Source of the DNA: an uncultured Flavobacteriaceae bacterium
Lineage (GTDB): Bacteria; Bacteroidota; Bacteroidia; Flavobacteriales; Flavobacteriaceae
Direction: 5' to 3'
Assembly (NCBI GenBank): GCA_943787295.1
Contig: CALSLW010000003.1
Coordinates: 1 to 64,000 of the forward strand
DNA: 64,000 nucleotides
Positions 38,901 through 47,854 of this stretch are shown here, piece by piece. Every line of letters starts with the position of its first letter. Positions within the stretch are counted from its first letter, which is position 1. The notes beneath the pieces are model-generated. The model saw nothing but the letters and a program-made list of their open reading frames with translations, was not told the origin of the DNA and made no database searches. A program made the position numbers and the translations under genes.

Positions 38901-39656
38901 ATGAAAAAACAACTACTGTTTCTTGCAGGAATAATTATTTTAAGTTCTTGCCAAAACCTTAACCAAAAGAAAAAAACACAGGAAGAAAAGCCTGCTGTAG
39001 AAGAAAAAACCACTGTTCAAGAAGAATGGATTTCACTATTCGATGGTGAAACACTTAATGGCTGGCATCAGTATAACGGTGACAAAATAGGAGAAGAGTG
39101 GAGCGTTGCAGATGGCGTTTTAACCTTTGACCCTAAAGAAGATAGAAAATGGGGCGATGGAGGTAAAAACATCGTGACCGATCAAAGCTTTACCAGCTTT
39201 GTCCTTTCTATCGAATGGAATGTTTCAGAAGTAGGAAATAGCGGGATTTTCTGGGGTGTACAAGAAGGAGAAGAATTTGGCGAGCCTTACATTACTGGTC
39301 CAGAAATTCAAATCTTAGATAACGAACGTCACCCCGACGCTAAAGCCAATCCAAAATTTCATCAAGCCGGCGCGCTCTATGATTTAGTGCAACCCACCGC
39401 AGATGTATGCAATCCAGCGGGAGAATGGAACCACGTTTTACTAACGGTTGATCACAACGCAAATAAAGGGAATGTTGTTTTTAACGGGACAGAAATCGTT
39501 CGTTTTCCTCTTAGTGGAGAAGCTTGGGACGAGCTTGTCAACAACAGTAAATTTAAAGGATGGAAAGGTTTTGGAGCTTTCAAAACAGGAAAAATAGGAT
39601 TGCAAGATCACGATGATAAAGTCTCCTTTAGAAACATTAAAATAAAAGAATTATAA
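38901..39656 (+). CDS. DUF1080 (3-keto-disaccharide hydrolase family) lipoprotein
   Basis: Lipobox ILSSCQ; EEWISLFDGETLNGWHQYNGDKIGEEWSVADGVLTF, GPEIQILDNERHPDAK. Confidence 0.92.
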   Translation: MKKQLLFLAGIIILSSCQNLNQKKKTQEEKPAVEEKTTVQEEWISLFDGETLNGWHQYNGDKIGEEWSVADGVLTFDPKEDRKWGDGGKNIVTDQSFTSFVLSIEWNVSEVGNSGIFWGVQEGEEFGEPYITGPEIQILDNERHPDAKANPKFHQAGALYDLVQPTADVCNPAGEWNHVLLTVDHNANKGNVVFNGTEIVRFPLSGEAWDELVNNSKFKGWKGFGAFKTGKIGLQDHDDKVSFRNIKIKEL

Positions 39657-39665
39657 AATAAAGAA

Positions 39666-40523
39666 ATGATAGTATCCATGACGGGTTTTGGGAAAGGTGA
39701 AACTCAATTTCAACACAAAAAAATCACCATAGAATTAAGAACACTTAACAGTAAAAATATTGATCTTAACTTTAGAACACCCCATTGCTACAGAGAACTA
39801 GAGCCTCAATTGAGGAATCAAATTAACAAGCAATTGACCCGTGGAAAAATTGATGTATCAATCTTTGTCGACAACTCTGGAAATGAAAATTCTAGTGTAC
39901 TCAATAAAGAGGTTGTTCAAAACTATCTCCAGCAACTAAAAGAAATCCACAGTGGTGACACAACCGAATTACTCAAAATAGCGGTGCGTTTACCAGATAC
40001 TCTAAAAACAGAAAAAGAAGCCTTAAGCGAGGCGGAAAAAGAAACTTTACTCGCCCTATTTTCTTCCACCCTGGGCAAAGTCAATCAGCACCGTCAAGAC
40101 GAGGGAAAGGCCTTAGCGGTAGATTTTGATAAACGTCTAACCAATCTAGCGCAACTGCTAGAAGACGCGATAGAGATTGATCCAGAACGCAAAGCTAAAG
40201 TCACCGAAAAACTTAACACTGCTCTTGAACAGTTAGCCATTGAAGTAGATCAAAACAGACTTGAGCAAGAGTTGATTTATTATCTCGAAAAATATGATAT
40301 CACCGAAGAAAAAGTGCGTTTAGCCAATCATATAGCCTACTTTAAAGAGATCATGGCGCAAGATCAAGCCAATGGGAAAAAATTAGGTTTTATCGCACAA
40401 GAAATGGGTCGAGAAATCAACACCATTGGATCTAAAGCTAATCATGCAGGTTTGCAAAAGATTGTCGTTCAAATGAAAGACGAATTAGAAAAAATCAAAG
40501 AGCAATTACTTAACGTTTTATAA
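39666..40523 (+). CDS. yicC: YicC-family endoribonuclease
   Basis: SMTGFGKGETQF, GKKLGFIAQEMGREINTIGSKAN. Confidence 0.95.
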   Translation: MIVSMTGFGKGETQFQHKKITIELRTLNSKNIDLNFRTPHCYRELEPQLRNQINKQLTRGKIDVSIFVDNSGNENSSVLNKEVVQNYLQQLKEIHSGDTTELLKIAVRLPDTLKTEKEALSEAEKETLLALFSSTLGKVNQHRQDEGKALAVDFDKRLTNLAQLLEDAIEIDPERKAKVTEKLNTALEQLAIEVDQNRLEQELIYYLEKYDITEEKVRLANHIAYFKEIMAQDQANGKKLGFIAQEMGREINTIGSKANHAGLQKIVVQMKDELEKIKEQLLNVL

Positions 40524-40525
40524 AA

Positions 40526-41095
40526 ATGGAAACCGGAAAACTGTTTGTATTTTCAGCTCCATCTGGGAGTGGAAAAACCACCTTAGTTCGCCATTTACTG
40601 CTGCAAAATCTTCCTTTAGGCTTCTCCATTTCTGCTACTTCTCGTCCTCCTCGCGGAGAAGAAAAAGACGGAGAAGATTATTATTTTTTAAGTGAAGAAG
40701 AGTTTCGCCAAAAGATTGAAGAAGACGCATTCATCGAATATGAAGAAGTCTATAAAGGTGCTTTTTATGGGACCTTGCGGTCTGAAGTAGAGCGGCTCTG
40801 GGCAAATGGTAAAAACGTTTTATTCGACATTGATGTCATCGGGGGGCTTAATGTAAAAGAACAGTACCCCGAAGAAACCTTAGCGGTCTTTGTACAACCC
40901 CCTTCTTTAGAAGAATTAGAAAAACGCTTGCGACAACGCAATACAGAGACAGAAGAGAAAATTCAACAGCGCCTTGACAAGTCGGCTACAGAATTAATCT
41001 ATTCACAAGATTTTGATGTGATTCTAGTCAACGATAATCTTGCTAAAGCAAAACAAGAAGTCGTTCGTTTAGTAAAAGAATTCTTGCGTTCTTAA
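40526..41095 (+). CDS. gmk: Guanylate kinase
   Basis: FVFSAPSGSGKTTLVRHLL, SATSRPPRGEEKDGEDYYFLSEEEF. Confidence 0.96.
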   Translation: METGKLFVFSAPSGSGKTTLVRHLLLQNLPLGFSISATSRPPRGEEKDGEDYYFLSEEEFRQKIEEDAFIEYEEVYKGAFYGTLRSEVERLWANGKNVLFDIDVIGGLNVKEQYPEETLAVFVQPPSLEELEKRLRQRNTETEEKIQQRLDKSATELIYSQDFDVILVNDNLAKAKQEVVRLVKEFLRS

Positions 41096-41104
41096 GCAAT
41101 TCGC

Positions 41105-41112
41105 TACCTTTG
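41105..41112 (+). promoter_or_regulatory. -7 element TACCTTTG, 4 bp before nadD ATG; TTG at 41084-41086
   Basis: TAnnTTTG; 18 bp between TTG and TA. Confidence 0.6.
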
Positions 41113-41116
41113 CAAC

Positions 41117-41698
41117 ATGCAGCAAATTGGTTTGTTTTTTGGCACGTTTAACCCTATTCACAATGGGCATTTAATTCTCGCGAATCACTTTGTAGAGCAC
41201 ACTAACTTAGATCAGATATGGTTTGTGGTGACCCCGCAAAATCCATTTAAACAAAAGCAGAGTATGTTGTCGAATAACCACCGTTTAGAGTTGGTTTATC
41301 GCGCGACAAAAGAGTACCCCGCAATGCAACCCTCGACCATAGAGTTTAATCTTCCTACCCCTAACTATACTTGCGATACCCTTATTCGATTAGAAGAAAA
41401 ATACCCCGATAAAAAATTTGCCCTTATCATTGGGGAAGATAATCTGGCTTCTTTTCATAAATGGAAAAACTACGAGGTTATTTTAGAACGTTACCCCCTC
41501 TATGTTTATCCTAGAAATGAAGCTGAAACTCCTTCTGAAGCATTGGCAAAGTACAAGAGTATCCATTTAGTCGACGCCCCTAAAATCGAAGTTGCTTCCT
41601 CTCAAATAAGAGAATGGATTAAAGCAGGGAAAAACGTTCGTCCTCTATTGCCTCAAGAGAGTTGGGAATACATAGACGAAATGAATTTTTATAAATAA
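41117..41698 (+). CDS. nadD: Nicotinate-nucleotide adenylyltransferase
   Basis: GLFFGTFNPIHNGHLILAN, VASSQIREWIKAGKNVRPLLP. Confidence 0.94.
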   Translation: MQQIGLFFGTFNPIHNGHLILANHFVEHTNLDQIWFVVTPQNPFKQKQSMLSNNHRLELVYRATKEYPAMQPSTIEFNLPTPNYTCDTLIRLEEKYPDKKFALIIGEDNLASFHKWKNYEVILERYPLYVYPRNEAETPSEALAKYKSIHLVDAPKIEVASSQIREWIKAGKNVRPLLPQESWEYIDEMNFYK

Positions 41699-41716
41699 GA
41701 GGGTAAGAAATTATAA

Positions 41717-42006
41717 TACATAAGCAGAGCTGTATTTGTCCTTTTATGGGGTTTACCCATTATTGCAAGTCTTCTCTATGCGCTTTTAAATCGTCTCCCA
41801 AAAAGATCAAGAATCCAACTAATCGAAAAGCAACGATTACATTGGATGCAATTGCTTATTCTTATAATCTTCACTTATATCCAACTTCAAACTTTCTTTG
41901 TTGCAGTCAATAAAAGTAATGGATTGGGAGCTGGCTTTTACCGGCAGCGATGATTGGTTTTTTAGCTCCTATTTTCTGGGTTATAAGAAAACAACAACAA
42001 TCTTAA
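41717..42006 (+). pseudogene. Frameshifted, ATG-less remnant of a small membrane protein
   Basis: Frame 1: ISRAVFVLLWGLPIIASLLYALLNRLPKRSRIQLIEKQRLHWMQLLILIIFTYIQLQTFFVAVNKSNGLGAGF, then -1 shift at T4 run, continuing LPAAMIGFLAPIFWVIRKQQQS*. Confidence 0.55.
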
Positions 42007-43280
42007 AAAAGAACTTCCCTGATGAGACGTTCTGTGAGTGCTTTTCTACTCCACTCAGAAAGATTTTCCATCTTATTTAATGGTGCTTTATCTGCTTCAA
42101 ATAAGCTTTGAATAAAGGCAACTATGGTCAGGTGATCGTCATTTTCGATCATTTTAGCACAAGTCCCTTTGGCGATAAATTCGCCTGCAGCAGAAAGAGG
42201 ATCGCCTAGAGAAAGCACGGGAACTTGGGTCGCAAAATACTCTAATAACTTCCCAGAAATCATTTGGGTAGTCGCCCCTGTGAAAATAAAATTCAGCAAT
42301 AAATGACCACTTTTCATTAATGCGATAGCGGTCGCATGGTCTAAATAACCGTGATCAACCACCTCAATATTAGGCAAAGCAGTACGAATTTCTACGAGGA
42401 TACTTTCAGGGATATTTCCCGCCAGAGAAAAACGAATGGGTCGGTTTCCTTTTAGTTGTCCTAAAGCTTTAAGGACAGCGGGATAGGCCTGGTGTTGGGT
42501 GAGTAAACCGGTATAAACGATGTGAAACGCATCTTCAACTGGGTTTGCAGTTATTGTTTCCATCAACGCTGCATCAAAACCATTGGCTAGTGCAATAAAG
42601 CTTTGTTGAGGGGCTTTTTCTTTTAAGTTGTTGTGCAGTTCCCCCCCTATAGTGGTGATTACTCCGCTGGCTTTTTGCAGTACGGTCTTTTCTAATTGCG
42701 CATCTTTGACTTGACTCCTTTGAGTACGCCTCATTTGTTTATTGTAAAAGATATCGTTCCAGGGGTCGCGAAAATCTACCCACCAATTGAGTTGAAACAA
42801 TTCACTCAATTGTAAACCCGCTAAATGAGTCGAATGCGGTGGTCCAGTGGTGATCAAGTGATCGATATTTTCTTCCTTTAGTAATTTTTGTGCTGCCTTA
42901 ACGGCAAAAGGCACCCAGCCTTTTCGTGCATCTGGTATAAAATAATTCCCACGGATATATGCGGCGATCTTCCCAAAAAAACTTTTGGTGTTCACCTCGC
43001 CTTGAGGGATTCCTTTTTGCGAACTTCCACTGGTTAAGCGAGCATATAAACGCAAGGGTTCTTGGGTGGAAGTTTTGATCACTCTAATGCTTTCCACTTC
43101 TTTTAAAAGACTTTTATCTAACTGTGGATAAGCGGCTTGCTTTTCATCTACCGTAATAACGATAGGTTCCCAGCCCAATTGCTTGAGGTACTTCGCAAAA
43201 TACATCCAGCGCTGTACTCCAGACCCACCAGAAGGTGGCCAGTAATAACTTAAAATCAGTACTTTTTTAGAAACAGACAA
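42003..43280 (-). CDS. Glycosyltransferase (GT4-like)
   Basis: ILSYYWPPSGGSGVQRWMYFAKYLKQLGWEPIVIT. Confidence 0.88.
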   Translation of the reverse strand: MSVSKKVLILSYYWPPSGGSGVQRWMYFAKYLKQLGWEPIVITVDEKQAAYPQLDKSLLKEVESIRVIKTSTQEPLRLYARLTSGSSQKGIPQGEVNTKSFFGKIAAYIRGNYFIPDARKGWVPFAVKAAQKLLKEENIDHLITTGPPHSTHLAGLQLSELFQLNWWVDFRDPWNDIFYNKQMRRTQRSQVKDAQLEKTVLQKASGVITTIGGELHNNLKEKAPQQSFIALANGFDAALMETITANPVEDAFHIVYTGLLTQHQAYPAVLKALGQLKGNRPIRFSLAGNIPESILVEIRTALPNIEVVDHGYLDHATAIALMKSGHLLLNFIFTGATTQMISGKLLEYFATQVPVLSLGDPLSAAGEFIAKGTCAKMIENDDHLTIVAFIQSLFEADKAPLNKMENLSEWSRKALTERLIREVLF

Positions 43281-43282
43281 GC

Positions 43283-43786
43283 TTACTTTTTATACAAAGG
43301 TACAGAAGAACAGGCTTCCCCATACATTAAGCTCTTGACATGGGGTTGTAATTTCTCCACCAAAGCTATAAATGCAGAAGGGGGAATGGCTTTTTCGGCG
43401 CAGCCTTTGATGATCACTGGCTTGTCTTTATAAGGTTCGACAGGAAGCGAATGCACTAAATCTTGAAAAATAGCATTTTCTAATTCTGCTAAAGAACCCC
43501 AAATCACTTTCTTGGCGAAGGGTTGAAGATAGGTGGTTACCAAAAGATTTGCCCATGCAGGTAAAAGGGCCTCTGTGGAACAATACAAGGCAACATAAGT
43601 GTCTTGATAGACCGAAAAGTCAACGTTTTTTAAGGCTGCTCTAAATTCTTTTTCGCGTAAAATAACGCCTTGTTCTAGCCACTGGCTAAGGTCTAAAGCG
43701 ACTCTCTTTCCTTCTGGATAGTGTTCTTCAAGATCAAAAGTGACCAGAGAACTTTTTGCCACGCGATTGACAATTTCGTGGGCCAT
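43283..43786 (-). CDS. DUF2480 family protein
   Basis: MAHEIVNRVAKSSLVTFDLEEHYPEGKRVALDLSQWLEQGVILREKEFRAAL; SUF-operon position. Confidence 0.75.
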   Translation of the reverse strand: MAHEIVNRVAKSSLVTFDLEEHYPEGKRVALDLSQWLEQGVILREKEFRAALKNVDFSVYQDTYVALYCSTEALLPAWANLLVTTYLQPFAKKVIWGSLAELENAIFQDLVHSLPVEPYKDKPVIIKGCAEKAIPPSAFIALVEKLQPHVKSLMYGEACSSVPLYKK

Positions 43787-43787
43787 C

Positions 43788-44114
43788 CTATAAGAATCCT
43801 AATTCAAGCTTCGCTTCTTCACTCATCAATTCCTGTGTCCATGGAGGATCAAAAGTAATCTCTACTTCGGCATCTTTTATTTCATTGAGGGATTTGACTT
43901 TTTCTTCTACCTCAACAGGAAGGGTTTCTGCTACTGGGCAGTTTGGAGTAGTAAGGGTCATCAAGATTTTCACCTCCTGATCTTCGTTGACAAAAACATC
44001 ATAGATCAATCCCAACTCATAAATATCTACTGGGATTTCTGGATCAAAAATGGTCTTGAGCACTTTGACGATTTTCTCGCCTAAGTCGTGTGTATCAATC
44101 GTTGTTTCTGACAT
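43788..44114 (-). CDS. MIP18/DUF59 family SUF assembly protein (SufT-like)
   Basis: TIFDPEIPVDIYELGLIYDV, LTTPNCPVAETLP. Confidence 0.92.
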   Translation of the reverse strand: MSETTIDTHDLGEKIVKVLKTIFDPEIPVDIYELGLIYDVFVNEDQEVKILMTLTTPNCPVAETLPVEVEEKVKSLNEIKDAEVEITFDPPWTQELMSEEAKLELGFL

Positions 44115-44116
44115 AA

Positions 44117-44539
44117 TTAGTTGAGTTGCGTTTGAAAAGCGATGGCGTATAATTTAATTTGTTTAATCATTGAGACCAAACCATTTGCACGTGTGGGTGA
44201 TAAGTGTTCTTTGAGCCCGATCTCATCGATAAAATCGGTATTCGCATCAAGAATATCTTTGGGGTGTTGATTGGAGAAAGCGCGAATCAAAATCGCAATG
44301 ATTCCTTTGGTGATAATGGCATCACTGTCTGCAGAGAATTGCAATTTATCTTGGTCTAAGGCTGCATGCACCCAGACTTTGCTTTGACAACCTTTAATGA
44401 TGTTGTCGTCTGTTTTAAATTCTTCTGGAATGAGCGGAAGGGATTTCCCTAGCTCAATCATATATTCATAGCGTTGCATCCAGTCTTCAAAAAGGCTAAA
44501 TTCTTCGATAATTTCTCGTTGGGTTTCTTGTATGGTCAT
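44117..44539 (-). CDS. sufE: SufE-family sulfur acceptor
   Basis: NIIKGCQSKVWVHA, ANGLVSMIKQIKLYA. Confidence 0.92.
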   Translation of the reverse strand: MTIQETQREIIEEFSLFEDWMQRYEYMIELGKSLPLIPEEFKTDDNIIKGCQSKVWVHAALDQDKLQFSADSDAIITKGIIAILIRAFSNQHPKDILDANTDFIDEIGLKEHLSPTRANGLVSMIKQIKLYAIAFQTQLN

Positions 44540-44558
44540 AGCCCTATAAAGATACGAT

Positions 44559-45785
44559 TTATTGCAACATCGCCATAGCGCGTTTTAGCGCTGCGATCAT
44601 GAGGTTGATTTCTTCTTTGGTATTGTAAAAAGAAAATGAGGCCCGCACTGTTCCCGGGATCTGGTAATAGTCCATGATGGGTTGTGCACAATGATGTCCC
44701 GTGCGAACCGCTATTCCCATTTTGTCTAAGATACTCCCGATATCATAAGGGTGAATCCCCTTGACATTAAAAGAAATTACGGCTGTTTTTTCTTTGGCTT
44801 CGCCATAAATTGCTACTCCATCAACCGCTTTAAGCTGAGCAGTTCCATAGTCTAGCAGCTCTTGCTCATAAGCCGCGATTGCGTCAAATCCAATGGCGTT
44901 CATATAATCTAAGGCTGCGCCAAAAGCAATACCGCCGGCGATATTAGGTGTCCCCGCTTCAAATTTATGCGGTAAGTCGGCATAGGTAGTTTTTTTAAAG
45001 GTCACCTCTGCAATCATTTCTCCACCTCCTTGATAGGGCGGAAGACTATTGAGTAAATCTTCTTTCCCATAAAGCATACCTACCCCTGTTGGGCCACATA
45101 ACTTATGGGCAGAAGTCACATAATAATCAATGTCTAGGGCTTGAACATCTGCTTTGATATGAGGTGCCGCTTGTGCACCATCAATCAATACTTTTGCGCC
45201 TACAGCATGGGCTTTTGTAATGATTTCTTCTATGGGATTAACCGTTCCTAAAGCATTTGAAACATGATTGACAAAGACGAGTTTTGTTTTTTCGTTTAAC
45301 AAAGTGTCATAGGTGTTCATCTCAAGTGTTCCCTGTTGGGTCATAGGAATCACCTTTAAGATCGCGCCTGTTTTTTCGCATAACATTTGCCAGGGAACGA
45401 TATTAGAGTGGTGTTCCATTGCAGAGACTAACAATTCGTCTCCTGCTTTTAAAAGAGAAGCATAACCCGAAGCGATGATGTTAATGCTGTGTGTTGTTCC
45501 AGAAGTAAGAATAATTTCATGTGCCTTAGCGGCATTGAAATGTTGTTGCACCTTTTGGCGTGCCTGCTCATACGCATCTGTGGCTTCTTGACTCAAGCTG
45601 TGCACCCCACGGTGAATGTTTGCATTGTATTGACTGTAGTAATCTACAATCACATTAATTACTTGTTGTGGCGTTTGCGAAGTAGCCGCATTGTCAAAAT
45701 AGACTAAGGGCTGCCCGTTTACCTCACGTTGAAGAATAGGAAAATCCGAACGGATTTTTTGAATATCTAAGGTTTTATAAGTCAT
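44559..45785 (-). CDS. sufS: Cysteine desulfurase SufS
   Basis: VYFDNAATSQTPQQVI, TSAHKLCGPTGVGMLYGK, VRTGHHCAQPIM. Confidence 0.95.
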   Translation of the reverse strand: MTYKTLDIQKIRSDFPILQREVNGQPLVYFDNAATSQTPQQVINVIVDYYSQYNANIHRGVHSLSQEATDAYEQARQKVQQHFNAAKAHEIILTSGTTHSINIIASGYASLLKAGDELLVSAMEHHSNIVPWQMLCEKTGAILKVIPMTQQGTLEMNTYDTLLNEKTKLVFVNHVSNALGTVNPIEEIITKAHAVGAKVLIDGAQAAPHIKADVQALDIDYYVTSAHKLCGPTGVGMLYGKEDLLNSLPPYQGGGEMIAEVTFKKTTYADLPHKFEAGTPNIAGGIAFGAALDYMNAIGFDAIAAYEQELLDYGTAQLKAVDGVAIYGEAKEKTAVISFNVKGIHPYDIGSILDKMGIAVRTGHHCAQPIMDYYQIPGTVRASFSFYNTKEEINLMIAALKRAMAMLQ

Positions 45786-47100
45786 GTCCTATTTCAACCC
45801 CTAATTTCATCGCAATCAATTTGTTGATTCTTGTTTTAAGTGCAGGAATAGCGACACTTTCCAAGACATTATTGGCAAAGGCATAGGTGAGTAAACCTTT
45901 GGCTTCCTTTTTAGGGATTCCACGCGTGCGAAGATAGAACAAGGCGTCTTCGTCTAATTGACCAATGGTACAACCGTGAGAGCATTTTACATCATCTGCA
46001 AAAATCTCGAGCTGTGGCTTGGTATTAATCGTGGCTTTATCGTCTAATAAAATATTGTTGTTTTGTTGAAAGGCATTGGTCTTTTGTGCGATTTGATCGA
46101 CATAGATTTTTCCGTTAAAGACCCCCACTGCTTTATCAGAATAAATTCCTTTATAGTCTTGATGACTTTCACAATTGGGTTGTTCATGATTTACCAAGGT
46201 ATAGTGATCGACATGTTGTTGATCTTCTATAATGGTAATTCCTTTCATAGTTGAATCAATATGTTCTCCTTTTTGATAGAAGTTCAAATTGTTTCGGGTT
46301 ATTTTTCCACCAAAAGAGAAAGTGTGGACTTTAACGTTGCTATTGCCTTGTTGTGCGATATAAGTATTATCCACAAGTGAGGCATCGTGACGATCGTTTT
46401 GGATCTTGTAATAATCGATAATAGCATTTTTATCCGCAAAGATTTCTGTCACAGCATTTGTCCAAACAGCGTGCTCTGCTAAACTTTGATGGCGCTCTAT
46501 GATTTGCACTTGTGCATTTTCTTCAGCCACAACAAGCGAACGCGGTTGTAACATAAAGTCTCCTTGCTCCCCAGTGGAGAAGTGAATGATCTGAATCGGC
46601 TTTTCTGCCACCACAGATTTAGGGATATAGATATAGGCTCCCTCTTTTGCAAAAGAGGTATTCAAGGCCGTTAAGTTTTCTTCTTTATCGGCGACTTGAT
46701 TAAAATATTTGTCAATGATCTTTTTGTATTTGGGCTTCGATAAGGCGGCTGAAAGTAAACAAACATCAATCCCATCATGAGTAGTGTCTGATAAAAACGG
46801 ACTGTAAACCCCATCGATAAACACCACTTTATAAGAGTCAATCTCGTACAAGAAATATTTCTTGACGTCTTTTAATTCGAGGGTAGTTTCCTTTTTAGGG
46901 AATAGGCTGTAGTTGTTTTTCAATAGCTTCGCCAAAGAGGTGTATTTCCATGCTTCAAGCTTATTAGTTGGAAAGCCTTTATCTTCAAAAGTCTTGAGGC
47001 TTTCTGAACGAATATCATGGACGGGAGAGCTCAAGTCTAAGTCTTGCTCAAGCACCATGAAAGAGGATAGCATTTTTTCTTTTAACTCCATCTTAGGCAA
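45775..47100 (-). CDS. sufD: SUF assembly protein SufD
   Basis: CSHGCTIGQLDEDALFYLRTRGIPKKEAKGLL. Confidence 0.95.
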   Translation of the reverse strand: MPKMELKEKMLSSFMVLEQDLDLSSPVHDIRSESLKTFEDKGFPTNKLEAWKYTSLAKLLKNNYSLFPKKETTLELKDVKKYFLYEIDSYKVVFIDGVYSPFLSDTTHDGIDVCLLSAALSKPKYKKIIDKYFNQVADKEENLTALNTSFAKEGAYIYIPKSVVAEKPIQIIHFSTGEQGDFMLQPRSLVVAEENAQVQIIERHQSLAEHAVWTNAVTEIFADKNAIIDYYKIQNDRHDASLVDNTYIAQQGNSNVKVHTFSFGGKITRNNLNFYQKGEHIDSTMKGITIIEDQQHVDHYTLVNHEQPNCESHQDYKGIYSDKAVGVFNGKIYVDQIAQKTNAFQQNNNILLDDKATINTKPQLEIFADDVKCSHGCTIGQLDEDALFYLRTRGIPKKEAKGLLTYAFANNVLESVAIPALKTRINKLIAMKLGVEIGHDL

Positions 47101-47842
47101 GCTCTTGTTTGATCCAGTCGTATCCTTTTGCTTCTAGTTCGTGCGCTAATTCTTTTGTTCCAGATTTAACAATACGACCATTGTACAACACGTGTACAAA
47201 GTCTGGCACGATATAATCTAATAAACGCTGGTAGTGTGTGATCACGACTACTGCATTGTCTTTGCTTTTGAGTTTGTTGACCCCATTCGCAACAATTTTC
47301 AATGCATCGATATCAAGACCAGAATCGGTTTCATCTAAGATGGCCAATTTAGGCTCAAGCATTGCTAACTGAAAAATCTCATTACGCTTCTTTTCTCCAC
47401 CAGAAAAACCTTCGTTTAAAGAGCGGGATAAGAATTTAGAGTCGATTTCTAATAAGGCCGCTTTCTCTCTGATCTTCTTGAGCATCTCGTTTGCAGGCAT
47501 ATCTTCTAAACCTTTAGCTTTTCGAGAAGCATTGATCGCTGTTTTGATAAAGTTAGTCACGGTTACACCAGGAATTTCCACGGGATATTGGAACGATAAA
47601 AAGATGCCTTTGTGGGCGCGTTCTTCCGCGTCGAGTTCAGCTAAGTCTTCCCCGTCAAAAAGAATATTTCCTTTTTCAACTTCATAATCTTCATGACCGG
47701 CAATTACGGTAGAGAGGGTGCTTTTCCCAGAACCATTTGGCCCCATGATCGCATGCACTTCCCCTGGATTTACTTGCAGGTTAATTCCTTTTAAAATTTC
47801 CTTTTCTTCTACACTAGCGTGTAGTTCATTTACTGTAAGCAT
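47093..47842 (-). CDS. sufC: SUF ATPase SufC
   Basis: AIMGPNGSGKSTLSTVIAGHEDYEVEKG, FSGGEKKRNEIFQLAMLEPKLAILDETDSGLDIDALK. Confidence 0.97.
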   Translation of the reverse strand: MLTVNELHASVEEKEILKGINLQVNPGEVHAIMGPNGSGKSTLSTVIAGHEDYEVEKGNILFDGEDLAELDAEERAHKGIFLSFQYPVEIPGVTVTNFIKTAINASRKAKGLEDMPANEMLKKIREKAALLEIDSKFLSRSLNEGFSGGEKKRNEIFQLAMLEPKLAILDETDSGLDIDALKIVANGVNKLKSKDNAVVVITHYQRLLDYIVPDFVHVLYNGRIVKSGTKELAHELEAKGYDWIKQELA

Positions 47843-47854
47843 ATAGTTGATCGA

